From Pseudomonadales bacterium (GTDB lineage: Bacteria > Pseudomonadota > Gammaproteobacteria > Pseudomonadales > Pseudohongiellaceae), in NCBI GenBank assembly GCA_022822865.1, contig JAJDYJ010000032.1, forward strand, positions 1 to 64,000: a stretch of 64,000 nt of DNA. The letters run 5' to 3'. A program made the translations under genes and the position numbers. Positions 9,501 to 15,250 of this stretch are shown one piece after another (position 1 is the stretch's first letter; each line of letters opens with the position of its first letter). Below the pieces are notes generated by a model, which was not told where the DNA came from, ran no database searches, and saw only the letters and a program-made list of their open reading frames with translations.

Positions 9501-9913
9501 TCGGCATCAGGGGCCTGCTTGCCGGAGGCGCGAGCCCCGGTGACCCGGCCCTGCGCCTTGCCGGTCACTGGCTGCTCGACCGCCAGCGGAGCGACGGCGG
9601 CTGGGGCGAACATCACAGCGGCTGCCTTAGCGGCGCATATGTCGCACATGAGCAAAGCCAGGTAATCCAGACCGCCTGGGCGCTGATCGCCCTGCTTGAG
9701 GCGGGAGATTCCCACTGGACCGCGATTTCGCGCGGGGTGCGGTTTCTGCTGGACGCACAGGACGAGGAGGGGGGTTGGCCGAAGCAGGACATGGCCGGCG
9801 TCTTTTTTCGCACGGCGCTGCTCGATTACGAGTTGTACCGGCAGTATTTTCCCCTGCACGCCCTCGGCCTCTACGAGCGGCGGCGGCGCGCCAGACAGGC
9901 TGAAGCCGGCTAG
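6509..9913 (+). CDS. sqe-osc: Natural fusion: squalene monooxygenase + oxidosqualene cyclase
   Basis: This is one uninterrupted reading frame of 1134 residues. Residues about 22-455 are a flavin monooxygenase: GGGPVG at 30-35, ADG around D173, and GDAAGHYHPMTAAGMT starting at G298, the squalene epoxidase GD motif. Residues about 490-1134 are a triterpene cyclase with QW repeats (QREDGAW, QNRDGGF, QAHDGSW, QRSDGGW, QDEEGGW). Its catalytic motif is DCTAE with D868 as proton donor, which is the oxidosqualene cyclase form rather than the DxDD of hopene cyclases. H862 and V866 precede it. The linker at about 440-490 is Ala/Arg-rich. The ATG at 6509 is the only start in frame before the FAD fold. 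In other sterol-making bacteria these enzymes are separate, often adjacent, genes. The fusion could channel 2,3-oxidosqualene. Confidence 0.93.
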   Translation: MPTSLQAPLASRRFPVGASALPHYDIAIVGGGPVGSLCALAHARKGARVALLEANPKAAQRLAGEWLHPPAVRMLQSIGVSLEGRPGFFPGKGFVVFPEDRSEPIRLSYPAGAAGLVFEHSALVSCLHDTVENQSGIDIYRHARARTIEEEGIVFSFDGAERLLQAGRIVGADGRASIVRQSLGLRAERMTCSRMVGVVAEGVKLQHEEFGYVVLGAPGPMLTVPLGEGRVRIIADMPLELWTPRDRIGVLLESYAGYLPEDLRSAFVDALRSGRFQAAANELRPRMTYGSSRRVLIGDAAGHYHPMTAAGMTLGFGDALALAEGKNFTEFANRRLKETRAPQLLAMGLYEVFRDHRLESSVLRQAVYRNWRASKLVRTRTMRLLACEDASVTRLGVAFSATVATGVVGELGMKNGILTWRRARAMIRTLALRLVWLVRGARELEKARGAGGADEQSALDKLSGAFLVTMREHSEVAETARPNDQAPVEAASGLDLAAKRLVDLQREDGAWEGEMTWCPMLAAQYVLLHYLIGRQIEPDRRRLLLRQFEQTRLDGGLWGLHEHSQASLFVTTLVYVAARLLGAGPDDSLVKPGREFLQEEGVLNIPSWGKFWLALLNLYDWRGVNAVLPELWSLPRRLPLHPSNWYCHTRLIYMAMATVYSRRFQVAADPLIESLRNELYPEGFASVDFTVGRNRLREADLFARPGWWLRAGYALTRIYERFHGKRLRARCREELVERIRWELRSSSHTSISPVSGFLNILALWLQDPEDGDFHKAVEGLEGWIWEDEENGTRITGARSASWDTGFALQALATISNRDGVHQALRKGSDFLRGQQIPVSFDGFGEAYRNDPRGGWCFAGEWHGWPVTDCTAEAVTGLIAAGPGEVDEKRLGEAIGFMLRGQNRDGGFGSYEAKRSGISLEWLNPAEMFGESMTEHSYVECTASCLAALAACKRRYPQVVDGTAIESMSRANAWLRRTQAHDGSWRGVWGVQFIYGVMFGIRGLLAGGASPGDPALRLAGHWLLDRQRSDGGWGEHHSGCLSGAYVAHEQSQVIQTAWALIALLEAGDSHWTAISRGVRFLLDAQDEEGGWPKQDMAGVFFRTALLDYELYRQYFPLHALGLYERRRRARQAEAG

Positions 9914-10074
9914 GAGCCTGCGCCGTAGGAATTCGCGATAGCGAAAATCCGATATCGCCGCGCCATTGGCTGATCGATTGAGGCGAATATTGGTGAATAT
10001 GCAACGAAATCGAGCGGCCAATGGCGCGAGTGAGAGCGGATTTGCAGCCGTGAATTCCTACGGCGCAGGCTCCT
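9912..10074. repeat. 163-bp imperfect palindrome between convergent genes
   Basis: Perfect 23-bp arms lie at 9912-9934 and 10052-10074. Inside them are 12-bp perfect arms at 9959-9970 and 10017-10028 (CGCGCCATTGGC and its complement). A third, imperfect pair lies near 9941-9951 and 10037-10045. The left arm begins inside the TAG stop codon of the squalene monooxygenase-cyclase gene. The right arm encodes the last residues of the squalene synthase. The size and symmetry resemble a MITE or an inverted duplication. It could also serve as a bidirectional terminator. Confidence 0.8.
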
Positions 10075-11122
10075 GGCCCGGCCTGGTCGGCAAACCCCTC
10101 GCGGCCCGGCGAAAGAGCCAGCGCAACCCGCGATCGCTTCGCAACATGATGTTGGTGGCCAGCACGGTCGCCCGCACGGAGCGCCGGGAAATCTTCACCT
10201 GATCGGACGAAGTAAAGCCTGGGTTCCGCTGAATCTTCCGCAAGGTCAGCACCGCCAGACCGAGAGCCCACAGGCAGAACCGGCGCATGCCTGCTTCCCT
10301 GGCGGGAAGACGGCAGGTGAACTCCATCGCGTTCCCCAGGTGGCCGTGGGCGATTGCAATCAGTGTATGCAGGCCGTTCTGGAACTCGCTGGTCCGGTGT
10401 TTCTCCTTCAGGTTCTCCAGCGAGAGGCCGTCATCGTCGAATACCGAACGCGGCAACCAGCAGGCGCCTCGTTCGCGGTCGGCCCAGATGTCCTTCAATA
10501 TGTTGGTCATTTGCAGCCCCTGGCCGAAAGAAACGGCCAGCGTTCGCAGTTCCGGACGATTTTCTTCGAGTTCCGGACATTGAATACAAAACAGATCGAC
10601 GAGCATCTCGCCCGCGACTCCGGCGACCGCATAGCAATACGCGTCGAGCTCCGGCAGATCGCGCAATCCCGCCAGACTGCTATTGCGCTGGAATTTCGGC
10701 ATATCGACGCACATGACGGATACGCAGCGCTCCAGAATCCGGCGCTCGGCTTCGGTAAACGAATGAGTGACGCCGACCACCCTGTCTGCGTTGCGCATCA
10801 GTTCCATTTCGGCCGGAGGAATGTCGGGGGAAAGCAGCGACGCCACCGAGGCCGAGAACGCGCTCGCGTCCTCCTGCCCCCTGACGGTGGCCAGGAAACG
10901 TTCGAGATTCGCCTCCTTCCGGCTGAAATCCAGACGGGGGTCGTCCTCGATCGTATCGGCGATGCGGCACAGCAGGTAGGCATTGGTTACCACCAATGCC
11001 AGGCGGCTCGGCAAGGTCGGAATCGTCAGCGCGAAAGTCCGGGATACGTCAGGCAGAATGGCTGCCTGGTATTGCAGATCCGCCTCCAGCGCGTCCGTAT
11101 TGTTCTTGGTCAAGTCAAGCAA
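10058..11122 (-). CDS. sqs: Squalene synthase (trans-isoprenyl diphosphate synthase, head-to-head)
   Basis: The protein has 354 residues. The first Asp-rich motif is DTIED at 56-60. The second is in TNILKDIWADRERG, followed by GACWLPR. Both bind Mg-diphosphate in the squalene/phytoene synthase fold. It would couple two farnesyl diphosphates to squalene, the substrate of the fused monooxygenase-cyclase that converges on it. The start is a TTG at 11122; no ATG in frame precedes the conserved region. The C-terminus, GQEPAP, is encoded by one arm of the palindrome at 9912-10074, so the native end has probably been altered. Hopanoid HpnC or HpnD is less likely given the sterol context. Confidence 0.85.
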   Translation of the reverse strand: MLDLTKNNTDALEADLQYQAAILPDVSRTFALTIPTLPSRLALVVTNAYLLCRIADTIEDDPRLDFSRKEANLERFLATVRGQEDASAFSASVASLLSPDIPPAEMELMRNADRVVGVTHSFTEAERRILERCVSVMCVDMPKFQRNSSLAGLRDLPELDAYCYAVAGVAGEMLVDLFCIQCPELEENRPELRTLAVSFGQGLQMTNILKDIWADRERGACWLPRSVFDDDGLSLENLKEKHRTSEFQNGLHTLIAIAHGHLGNAMEFTCRLPAREAGMRRFCLWALGLAVLTLRKIQRNPGFTSSDQVKISRRSVRATVLATNIMLRSDRGLRWLFRRAARGLPTRPGQEPAP

Positions 11123-11246
11123 TGTCCATTACCTGCTTGCACACGCTTCTTGCGCGACTGCGATACATACTAGCGCATTTCCGCTCGTTCAAGTTGTCAG
11201 CTTAAACTGTTACATTGCGTGCCACGTGACTTGCAGGGTAGCGACG

Positions 11247-12620
11247 ATGCCAAGAAGAATAGCAATCATCGGAGGAGGAGTGTCCGGGCTCGGGGTCGCC
11301 TGGGCTTTGCAACAGAACCCCGACCGGTTCGATTTCCGGCTATACGAAGCTCAGCCCCAGGTCGGCGGCAACGCCGTTACCGCCGACATGCCCCAGGACG
11401 ACGGCTCGTCGATCCCTTTCGACATATCCGTCACCGCCTGCATTCCCACGGTGTATCACCACATCCTGCTGGTGATGCGGCAACTCGGCGTCGAACTCAT
11501 CGATACGAAATTCAGCTATAGCGTGAAATACCAGGGTGAAATCTACGCTCACGATCTCGATACCGAAATCGGGCGCGAGTTGCGGGAGGAAATCGACCGA
11601 TTCCAGAAACTGCTGAAACGGCTGAAATGGTTCGGCGCGCTCAACCGGACCCGATCGAAATTTCTCAACGCGCTCAATCCCTTCAATTACCTGAGCATGG
11701 GCGCGGTGCTGAATTTCGGCCGTTATTCCGGCGACTTCAGATACAAGGTGCTCAAGCCGATGTTCGTCAACTTCCTGATGGCGACGAACGTTTTCGACAT
11801 GCCGGCATCGCTGTTCGCCCGCTACCTGGAATTCTTCGACATCGTCAACGCGACGCCGATGCAGACCTGGGACGGCGGCACGCGCAACATCTACGAAAAA
11901 CTGACGGAGTCCTTTCGCGACAGGATTTACCTGGCCCGGCCGGTGCGCAAGGTGATCCGGCGGGAAACCGAAGTGGAAGTTGTGGACGAGAACGGCGAGG
12001 CCGAAACCTTCGACGAGGTCGTGTTCGCCTGCAACGCCAACCAGACCCTGATGGCGCTCGATAAAGCGAGCTTTTTCGAGACCTGGCTACTGTCGTCGAT
12101 CCGCTACGAGAGCGAGTTGCACAACCACGCCATCGTCCACTCGGACGCATCCCTGCTGCCGGAAAACGAGGCGCAGCCGCTCGACACCCGCAGCAACCAT
12201 ATCGAGCAATACGCCTCCCGCCCCGACAATTACGAAATCACCTACATCATGCACAACCAGCAGCCCTGGGCGAAGCATTCGGACAAGCCCTGCCTGGTGA
12301 CCTACAACGCGATAAGCCCCATCGATGAAGGCAGGATCGTCAAGCGCTGGTGGTTCCAGCACGTCGTCCATGACGTGCGGCATATCGCGCTGCTCGTGCA
12401 CCTGTTCCGCTTCATTCAGGGCAGGCGGCGAAGCTGGCACTGCGGCGCCCATACGCTCATCAACAGCCAGGAGACCTGTTTCGTCACCGGCCTGGTCACG
12501 GCGCGGCAACTCGGCGCGGACTATCCCTTCGACGACAAGGAAGCCCGAAAGTGGTTCAACTTTTACGGGCGCATGATGTACGGCTGGCGCTTCAAGCGAG
12601 CGCGTTCTCGAACAGGTTGA
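11247..12620 (+). CDS. FAD-dependent oxidoreductase, COG2907-like
   Basis: The protein has 457 residues. The N-terminus RIAIIGGGVSGLGVAW is a dinucleotide-binding GxGxxG motif, followed by an acidic E and GG of the amine-oxidase/phytoene-desaturase superfamily. The region FDISVTACIPTVYHHI and the middle segment with MQTWDGGTRN resemble COG2907 predicted FAD/NAD-binding proteins. The ATG at 11247 lies directly before the FAD motif, so the longer upstream frame is not used. It is divergent from squalene synthase. In this locus it is a candidate for a sterol redox step such as side-chain or ring reduction, but no sequence feature proves this. Confidence 0.7.
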   Translation: MPRRIAIIGGGVSGLGVAWALQQNPDRFDFRLYEAQPQVGGNAVTADMPQDDGSSIPFDISVTACIPTVYHHILLVMRQLGVELIDTKFSYSVKYQGEIYAHDLDTEIGRELREEIDRFQKLLKRLKWFGALNRTRSKFLNALNPFNYLSMGAVLNFGRYSGDFRYKVLKPMFVNFLMATNVFDMPASLFARYLEFFDIVNATPMQTWDGGTRNIYEKLTESFRDRIYLARPVRKVIRRETEVEVVDENGEAETFDEVVFACNANQTLMALDKASFFETWLLSSIRYESELHNHAIVHSDASLLPENEAQPLDTRSNHIEQYASRPDNYEITYIMHNQQPWAKHSDKPCLVTYNAISPIDEGRIVKRWWFQHVVHDVRHIALLVHLFRFIQGRRRSWHCGAHTLINSQETCFVTGLVTARQLGADYPFDDKEARKWFNFYGRMMYGWRFKRARSRTG

Positions 12621-13470
12621 GCAATCGGCTCCAGGCGTTTTCGGCCTGCTCTTCGTGATAGACCTGCGAGTCGATCGAGCAAAAGCCGTGCAAGGTGCCT
12701 TCGTATACTTCGATCTCGGCCGGAATGCCCGCCGCTTCATATGCCGCCGCCAGCGTATTCTTGACTTCGGGCTCGTCCGCGTCGTCGTCCGCGGAGACGG
12801 CGTGGAGCATATGCGCCCGGGTGTCCGGAATCAGCAGATGCGGGCTGTTGTCGGCATCGGTCGCTAGGCCGCCGCCGTGGAAAGTCGCGCCCGCGCCGAG
12901 CCGTTCGGGAACGGCGGCTACGGTGCGCATGACCATGGGTCCGCCCATGCAATAGCCGGTGGTGCCGACGCCGCGGCTGGTGTCGACCTCGGGCTGCTCG
13001 TCAATCCAGGCGACGAAAGCGCGGGCGTCGGTGAAATGCGTGTCGGCATTGAGTTGCCTTGCCATCGGCAAGACGATCTCGCGCGTTTCGGGCTGGCCGA
13101 AGCTGGCGCCTACCTCGACCACGGGCGAACGGGCGCTGCGATAGAACGGGTTGACGGTCAGCACGGAATAGCCGGACATGGCCAGCCGCCGGCCCATTTC
13201 CCGAAACGCCGGCCGCAGGCCGAGGATGTCGGGCCAGACCAGCACCGCCGCATGACTGCCGGAGGCGGGATAGGTGAAATAGCAATCGGCGACACCGTCC
13301 GGCGTCGTGATTTCCACGTCTCTTTCGCCGAGTTCCTGTGCATTGGCCACGCTGGGCAGCATCATGCCCAATCCCACGGTAGCCGAAACCTTGCCGAATT
13401 CACGCCGGCTGATTTCGCCGCGGTTGCGCAGGAATTCGTCCGCGCGTAGTTGGGTCTTTTCGTCACACAT
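12592..13470 (-). CDS. Tat-exported dienelactone hydrolase family protein
   Basis: The protein has 292 residues. The N-terminal SRREFGK is a twin-arginine motif, followed by a hydrophobic stretch and a VANAQ cleavage site, so it folds before export. The catalytic domain is an alpha/beta hydrolase of the dienelactone hydrolase family. The nucleophile is Cys in GYCMGG, with an acid later and His in LHGFCS. The substrate is unknown. An AGG site precedes the ATG at 13470. The last 29 nt overlap the end of the convergent flavoprotein gene. Repeat A copy 2 lies in its upstream region. Confidence 0.85.
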   Translation of the reverse strand: MCDEKTQLRADEFLRNRGEISRREFGKVSATVGLGMMLPSVANAQELGERDVEITTPDGVADCYFTYPASGSHAAVLVWPDILGLRPAFREMGRRLAMSGYSVLTVNPFYRSARSPVVEVGASFGQPETREIVLPMARQLNADTHFTDARAFVAWIDEQPEVDTSRGVGTTGYCMGGPMVMRTVAAVPERLGAGATFHGGGLATDADNSPHLLIPDTRAHMLHAVSADDDADEPEVKNTLAAAYEAAGIPAEIEVYEGTLHGFCSIDSQVYHEEQAENAWSRLLNLFENALA

Positions 13471-13550
13471 CTTGGTTTCCTCAAAGCCGGTATCAGAATC
13501 GCCGTTTGTACACCAAAAACCGGGGCTATTTCCACCTGTATTGATTCGTG

Positions 13551-13618
13551 GCTTCGAACCGTCGCTGTCTGGCGGGCGGATTGCAGCGGACGCCGTAAAT
13601 ACATCCCCTGACGATGGG
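13551..13618 (+). repeat. Dispersed repeat A, copy 2
   Basis: It begins GGCTTCGAACCGTCGCTGTC and continues TGGCGGGC, a variable spacer, GCGGACGCCGTAAATACA and a TCCC tail. Over the first 54 nt it matches copy 3 at about 45 positions, and the tail also resembles copy 1. Confidence 0.75.
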
Positions 13619-13701
13619 ACACCCATATCTTTTCTATGCGTGTCCCGCCTTTTTTGTTCCGGGATTGGTGTATATTTTGAAGTCCGGGCGCTTTCTGACG
13701 C

Positions 13702-13742
13702 TGTCGGATTCCTTCCCGGCTTGCGCCGGGCCCCTTCCGACA
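13702..13742 (+). promoter_or_regulatory. Two-tier stem-loop in the leader of the NHL gene
   Basis: Outer arms TGTCGGA (13702-13708) and TCCGACA (13736-13742) enclose an inner hairpin CCCGGC-TTGC-GCCGGG (13715-13730). It ends 46 nt before the start codon of the following gene. No T-run follows, so attenuation or RNA stability is possible but unproven. Confidence 0.45.
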
Positions 13743-13788
13743 CCGTCACGCGCCCTCGGTGCGTTTGCCAATCCCGGAGGTACTTTCC

Positions 13789-14907
13789 ATGATTCATTCC
13801 ACCCGACGGCGATTTCTGCAAACGGGAGCTGTCGCGGGGTTTGGCTTCGCCGGGCGTCCCTTGCTGGGTCAGGCGGGTACGGTGGCTACGGTTGCCGGGA
13901 ATGGGGTTGCCGGGTATGAGCCGGAGCCGGGGGGCGGGGCGGAAGCTACGGCGGCGCCGATCAACAACCCCTATGGCGTGGTGTTCGGTCCGGACAACGG
14001 CTTGTATTTCTGCGAGGTCGACACCGGGCGCACGCGTCGGGTGAATCTGGAGACGAATCGGCTATCGACGGTTGCGGGCAATGGAGAAAAGGGCTGGGAG
14101 GCGGAATCGCTCGTACCGGCGGAGACGGCGTTTTCGGCGCCGCATGAGATTCGTTGGGACAGCGGCGACCTCTATATCGTCGAGCGCGACTCGCATACGG
14201 TGCGGCGCATCGACGGGCGCCTCGGGCTGGTCACCACGCTGGCCGGTAACGGGCAGCCGGGCTATGCGGGGGACGGGCAGCCGGCGGTGCTTTCGCAATT
14301 GCGCCAGCCTCACAGCATCGCTTTCGATCCGGACGGCAACCTGCTGATCTGCGACATCGGCAACAGCCGCCTGCGCCGGGTCGACCGGCAAACGGGGGTG
14401 ATCAGCACGATATCGGGAACGGGAGAGCGGGAACGGACGCCGGACAGCGGGCCGATGGCGGGTACGCCGCTGATGGGGCCGCGCTCGATCGATGTGGCGC
14501 CGGACGGCATGGCCTATCTGGTGCTGCGCGAAGGCAATGCGGTGTATCGGCTCGATCTGGCGGGGGACCGGCTGGAGCGCATTGCGGGGACGGGTGAGAG
14601 GGGCTTGACGGGCGATGGGGGTCCGGCTCTCGATTGCACTTTCAATGGGCCCAAGGGCATTGCGTATTCGAGCCGCGACAATTCGCTGTATATCGTCGAT
14701 ACGGAGAACCATGTGATTCGCCGGATGTCGTTATCGTCGGGGGTGGTTGATACGGTGCTCGGTACGGGTGAGCGCGGGGATGGGCCTGATGGCGATCCGC
14801 TGGGCTGCAAGCTCAATCGGCCGCATGGGGTCTGTATTCGCAATGGCGTGGTTTATGTCACCGATAGTGAGAGTCACCGGATTCGTGCGGTTTATGGGTT
14901 GATGTAG
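13789..14907 (+). CDS. Tat-exported NHL-repeat beta-propeller protein
   Basis: The protein has 372 residues. TRRRFLQTG at the N-terminus is a twin-arginine signal. The rest is a string of NHL-type blades, recognisable by repeated TVAGNG, INNPYGVVFGPDNGLYF, LRQPHSIAFDPDGNLLICD and FNGPKGIAYSSRDNSLYIVD segments, forming a six-bladed propeller. Such proteins bind ligands or act as lyases in the periplasm, but no catalytic set is evident. The ATG at 13789 has CGGAGG 8 nt upstream. The gene is flanked on both sides by directly oriented copies of repeat A. Confidence 0.85.
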   Translation: MIHSTRRRFLQTGAVAGFGFAGRPLLGQAGTVATVAGNGVAGYEPEPGGGAEATAAPINNPYGVVFGPDNGLYFCEVDTGRTRRVNLETNRLSTVAGNGEKGWEAESLVPAETAFSAPHEIRWDSGDLYIVERDSHTVRRIDGRLGLVTTLAGNGQPGYAGDGQPAVLSQLRQPHSIAFDPDGNLLICDIGNSRLRRVDRQTGVISTISGTGERERTPDSGPMAGTPLMGPRSIDVAPDGMAYLVLREGNAVYRLDLAGDRLERIAGTGERGLTGDGGPALDCTFNGPKGIAYSSRDNSLYIVDTENHVIRRMSLSSGVVDTVLGTGERGDGPDGDPLGCKLNRPHGVCIRNGVVYVTDSESHRIRAVYGLM

Positions 14908-14913
14908 GTTTTT

Positions 14914-14973
14914 GGCTTCGAGCCGTCGCCGTCTGGCGGGCCTTATGTAGCGGACGCAGTGAATACAATCTTC
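14914..14973 (+). repeat. Dispersed repeat A, copy 3
   Basis: It begins GGCTTCGAGCCGTCGCCGTC, then TGGCGGGC, spacer and GCGGACGCAGTGAATACA. It has the same orientation as copy 2 on the other side of the NHL gene. The TCCC tail of copies 1 and 2 is not preserved. Confidence 0.75.
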
Positions 14974-15062
14974 AATCATTGACTTCGAGCAAGTTTGTAC
15001 ATGCCGTCCCTGGTGCGAGGCTGTCGACTTCGATAAACCCCAGCCTTGCCATCCATGGCAAG

Positions 15063-15120
15063 TCGTTCGGCCCTCAAAAAGCTTTGCTTTTTGTCGGCTA
15101 CGCCGACCGGGCCTCACCCA
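15063..15120 (+). repeat. Dispersed repeat B, copy 1 (double hairpin)
   Basis: This 58-nt element matches 42241-42298 at 51 positions. It contains two perfect hairpins: CAAAAAGC-TTT-GCTTTTTG (15075-15093) and GTCGGC-TAC-GCCGAC (15093-15107). The differences inside the hairpins fall only in the loops. Confidence 0.8.
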
Positions 15121-15130
15121 TGTCTCGCAC

Positions 15131-15178
15131 GCCCGCTGCAACCCGTCCGCCAGACGGCGACTCACATTGTGCGGAGCC
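15131..15178 (-). repeat. Dispersed repeat A, decayed copy 4
   Basis: On the minus strand it reads GAGTCGCCGTCTGGCGGACG, then TTGCAGCGG, matching the central part of repeat A, while the outer parts have diverged. Confidence 0.5.
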
Positions 15179-15197
15179 CTAGGCTTCCCTCTCCGTC

Positions 15198-15229
15198 ATT
15201 CTGCGCGAAGCGAAGCGCAGTCGCAGAAT
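15198..15229. repeat. Inverted repeat ATTCTGCG/CGCAGAAT
   Basis: Eight-base arms at 15198-15205 and 15222-15229 enclose a GCGAAGCGAAGCGC core that can also fold. It is a small palindromic intergenic element just beyond the 3' end of the DUF4153 gene and could help terminate its transcript. Confidence 0.5.
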
Positions 15230-15250
15230 CTCCCTCCAACTCCCCCTGTC

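Larger units (their letters stand above)
13471..13788. other. Non-coding gap with repeat A and a strong hairpin
   Basis: This 318-nt gap separates divergent genes. It contains repeat A copy 2 (13551-13618), an AT-richer stretch with TATATT near 13670 that could be promoter DNA, and a two-tier stem-loop at 13702-13742. I see no convincing small ORF or RNA gene. Confidence 0.6.
14908..15250. other. Repeat-dense intergenic region
   Basis: This 343-nt gap between two convergent genes holds no credible gene. In order it carries repeat A copy 3, an unassigned stretch, repeat B copy 1, a decayed repeat A copy in opposite orientation, and an inverted repeat of ATTCTGCG/CGCAGAAT. It looks like an accumulation site for small palindromic elements. 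Confidence 0.75.

Noticed and set aside
7980..9913. Squalene-hopene cyclase
   Set aside because: The catalytic motif is DCTAE, the oxidosqualene cyclase form, not DxDD; the protein is also fused to a squalene monooxygenase and adjacent to CYP51.
10983..11246. N-terminal extension of the COG2907-like flavoprotein
   Set aside because: It would be antisense to the squalene synthase start and precedes the FAD-binding motif by 89 residues. The ATG at 11247 gives the normal family start.
14979..15182. Small ORF across repeats B and A
   Set aside because: Its sequence is made of the repeat elements and their hairpins, with no ribosome binding site.
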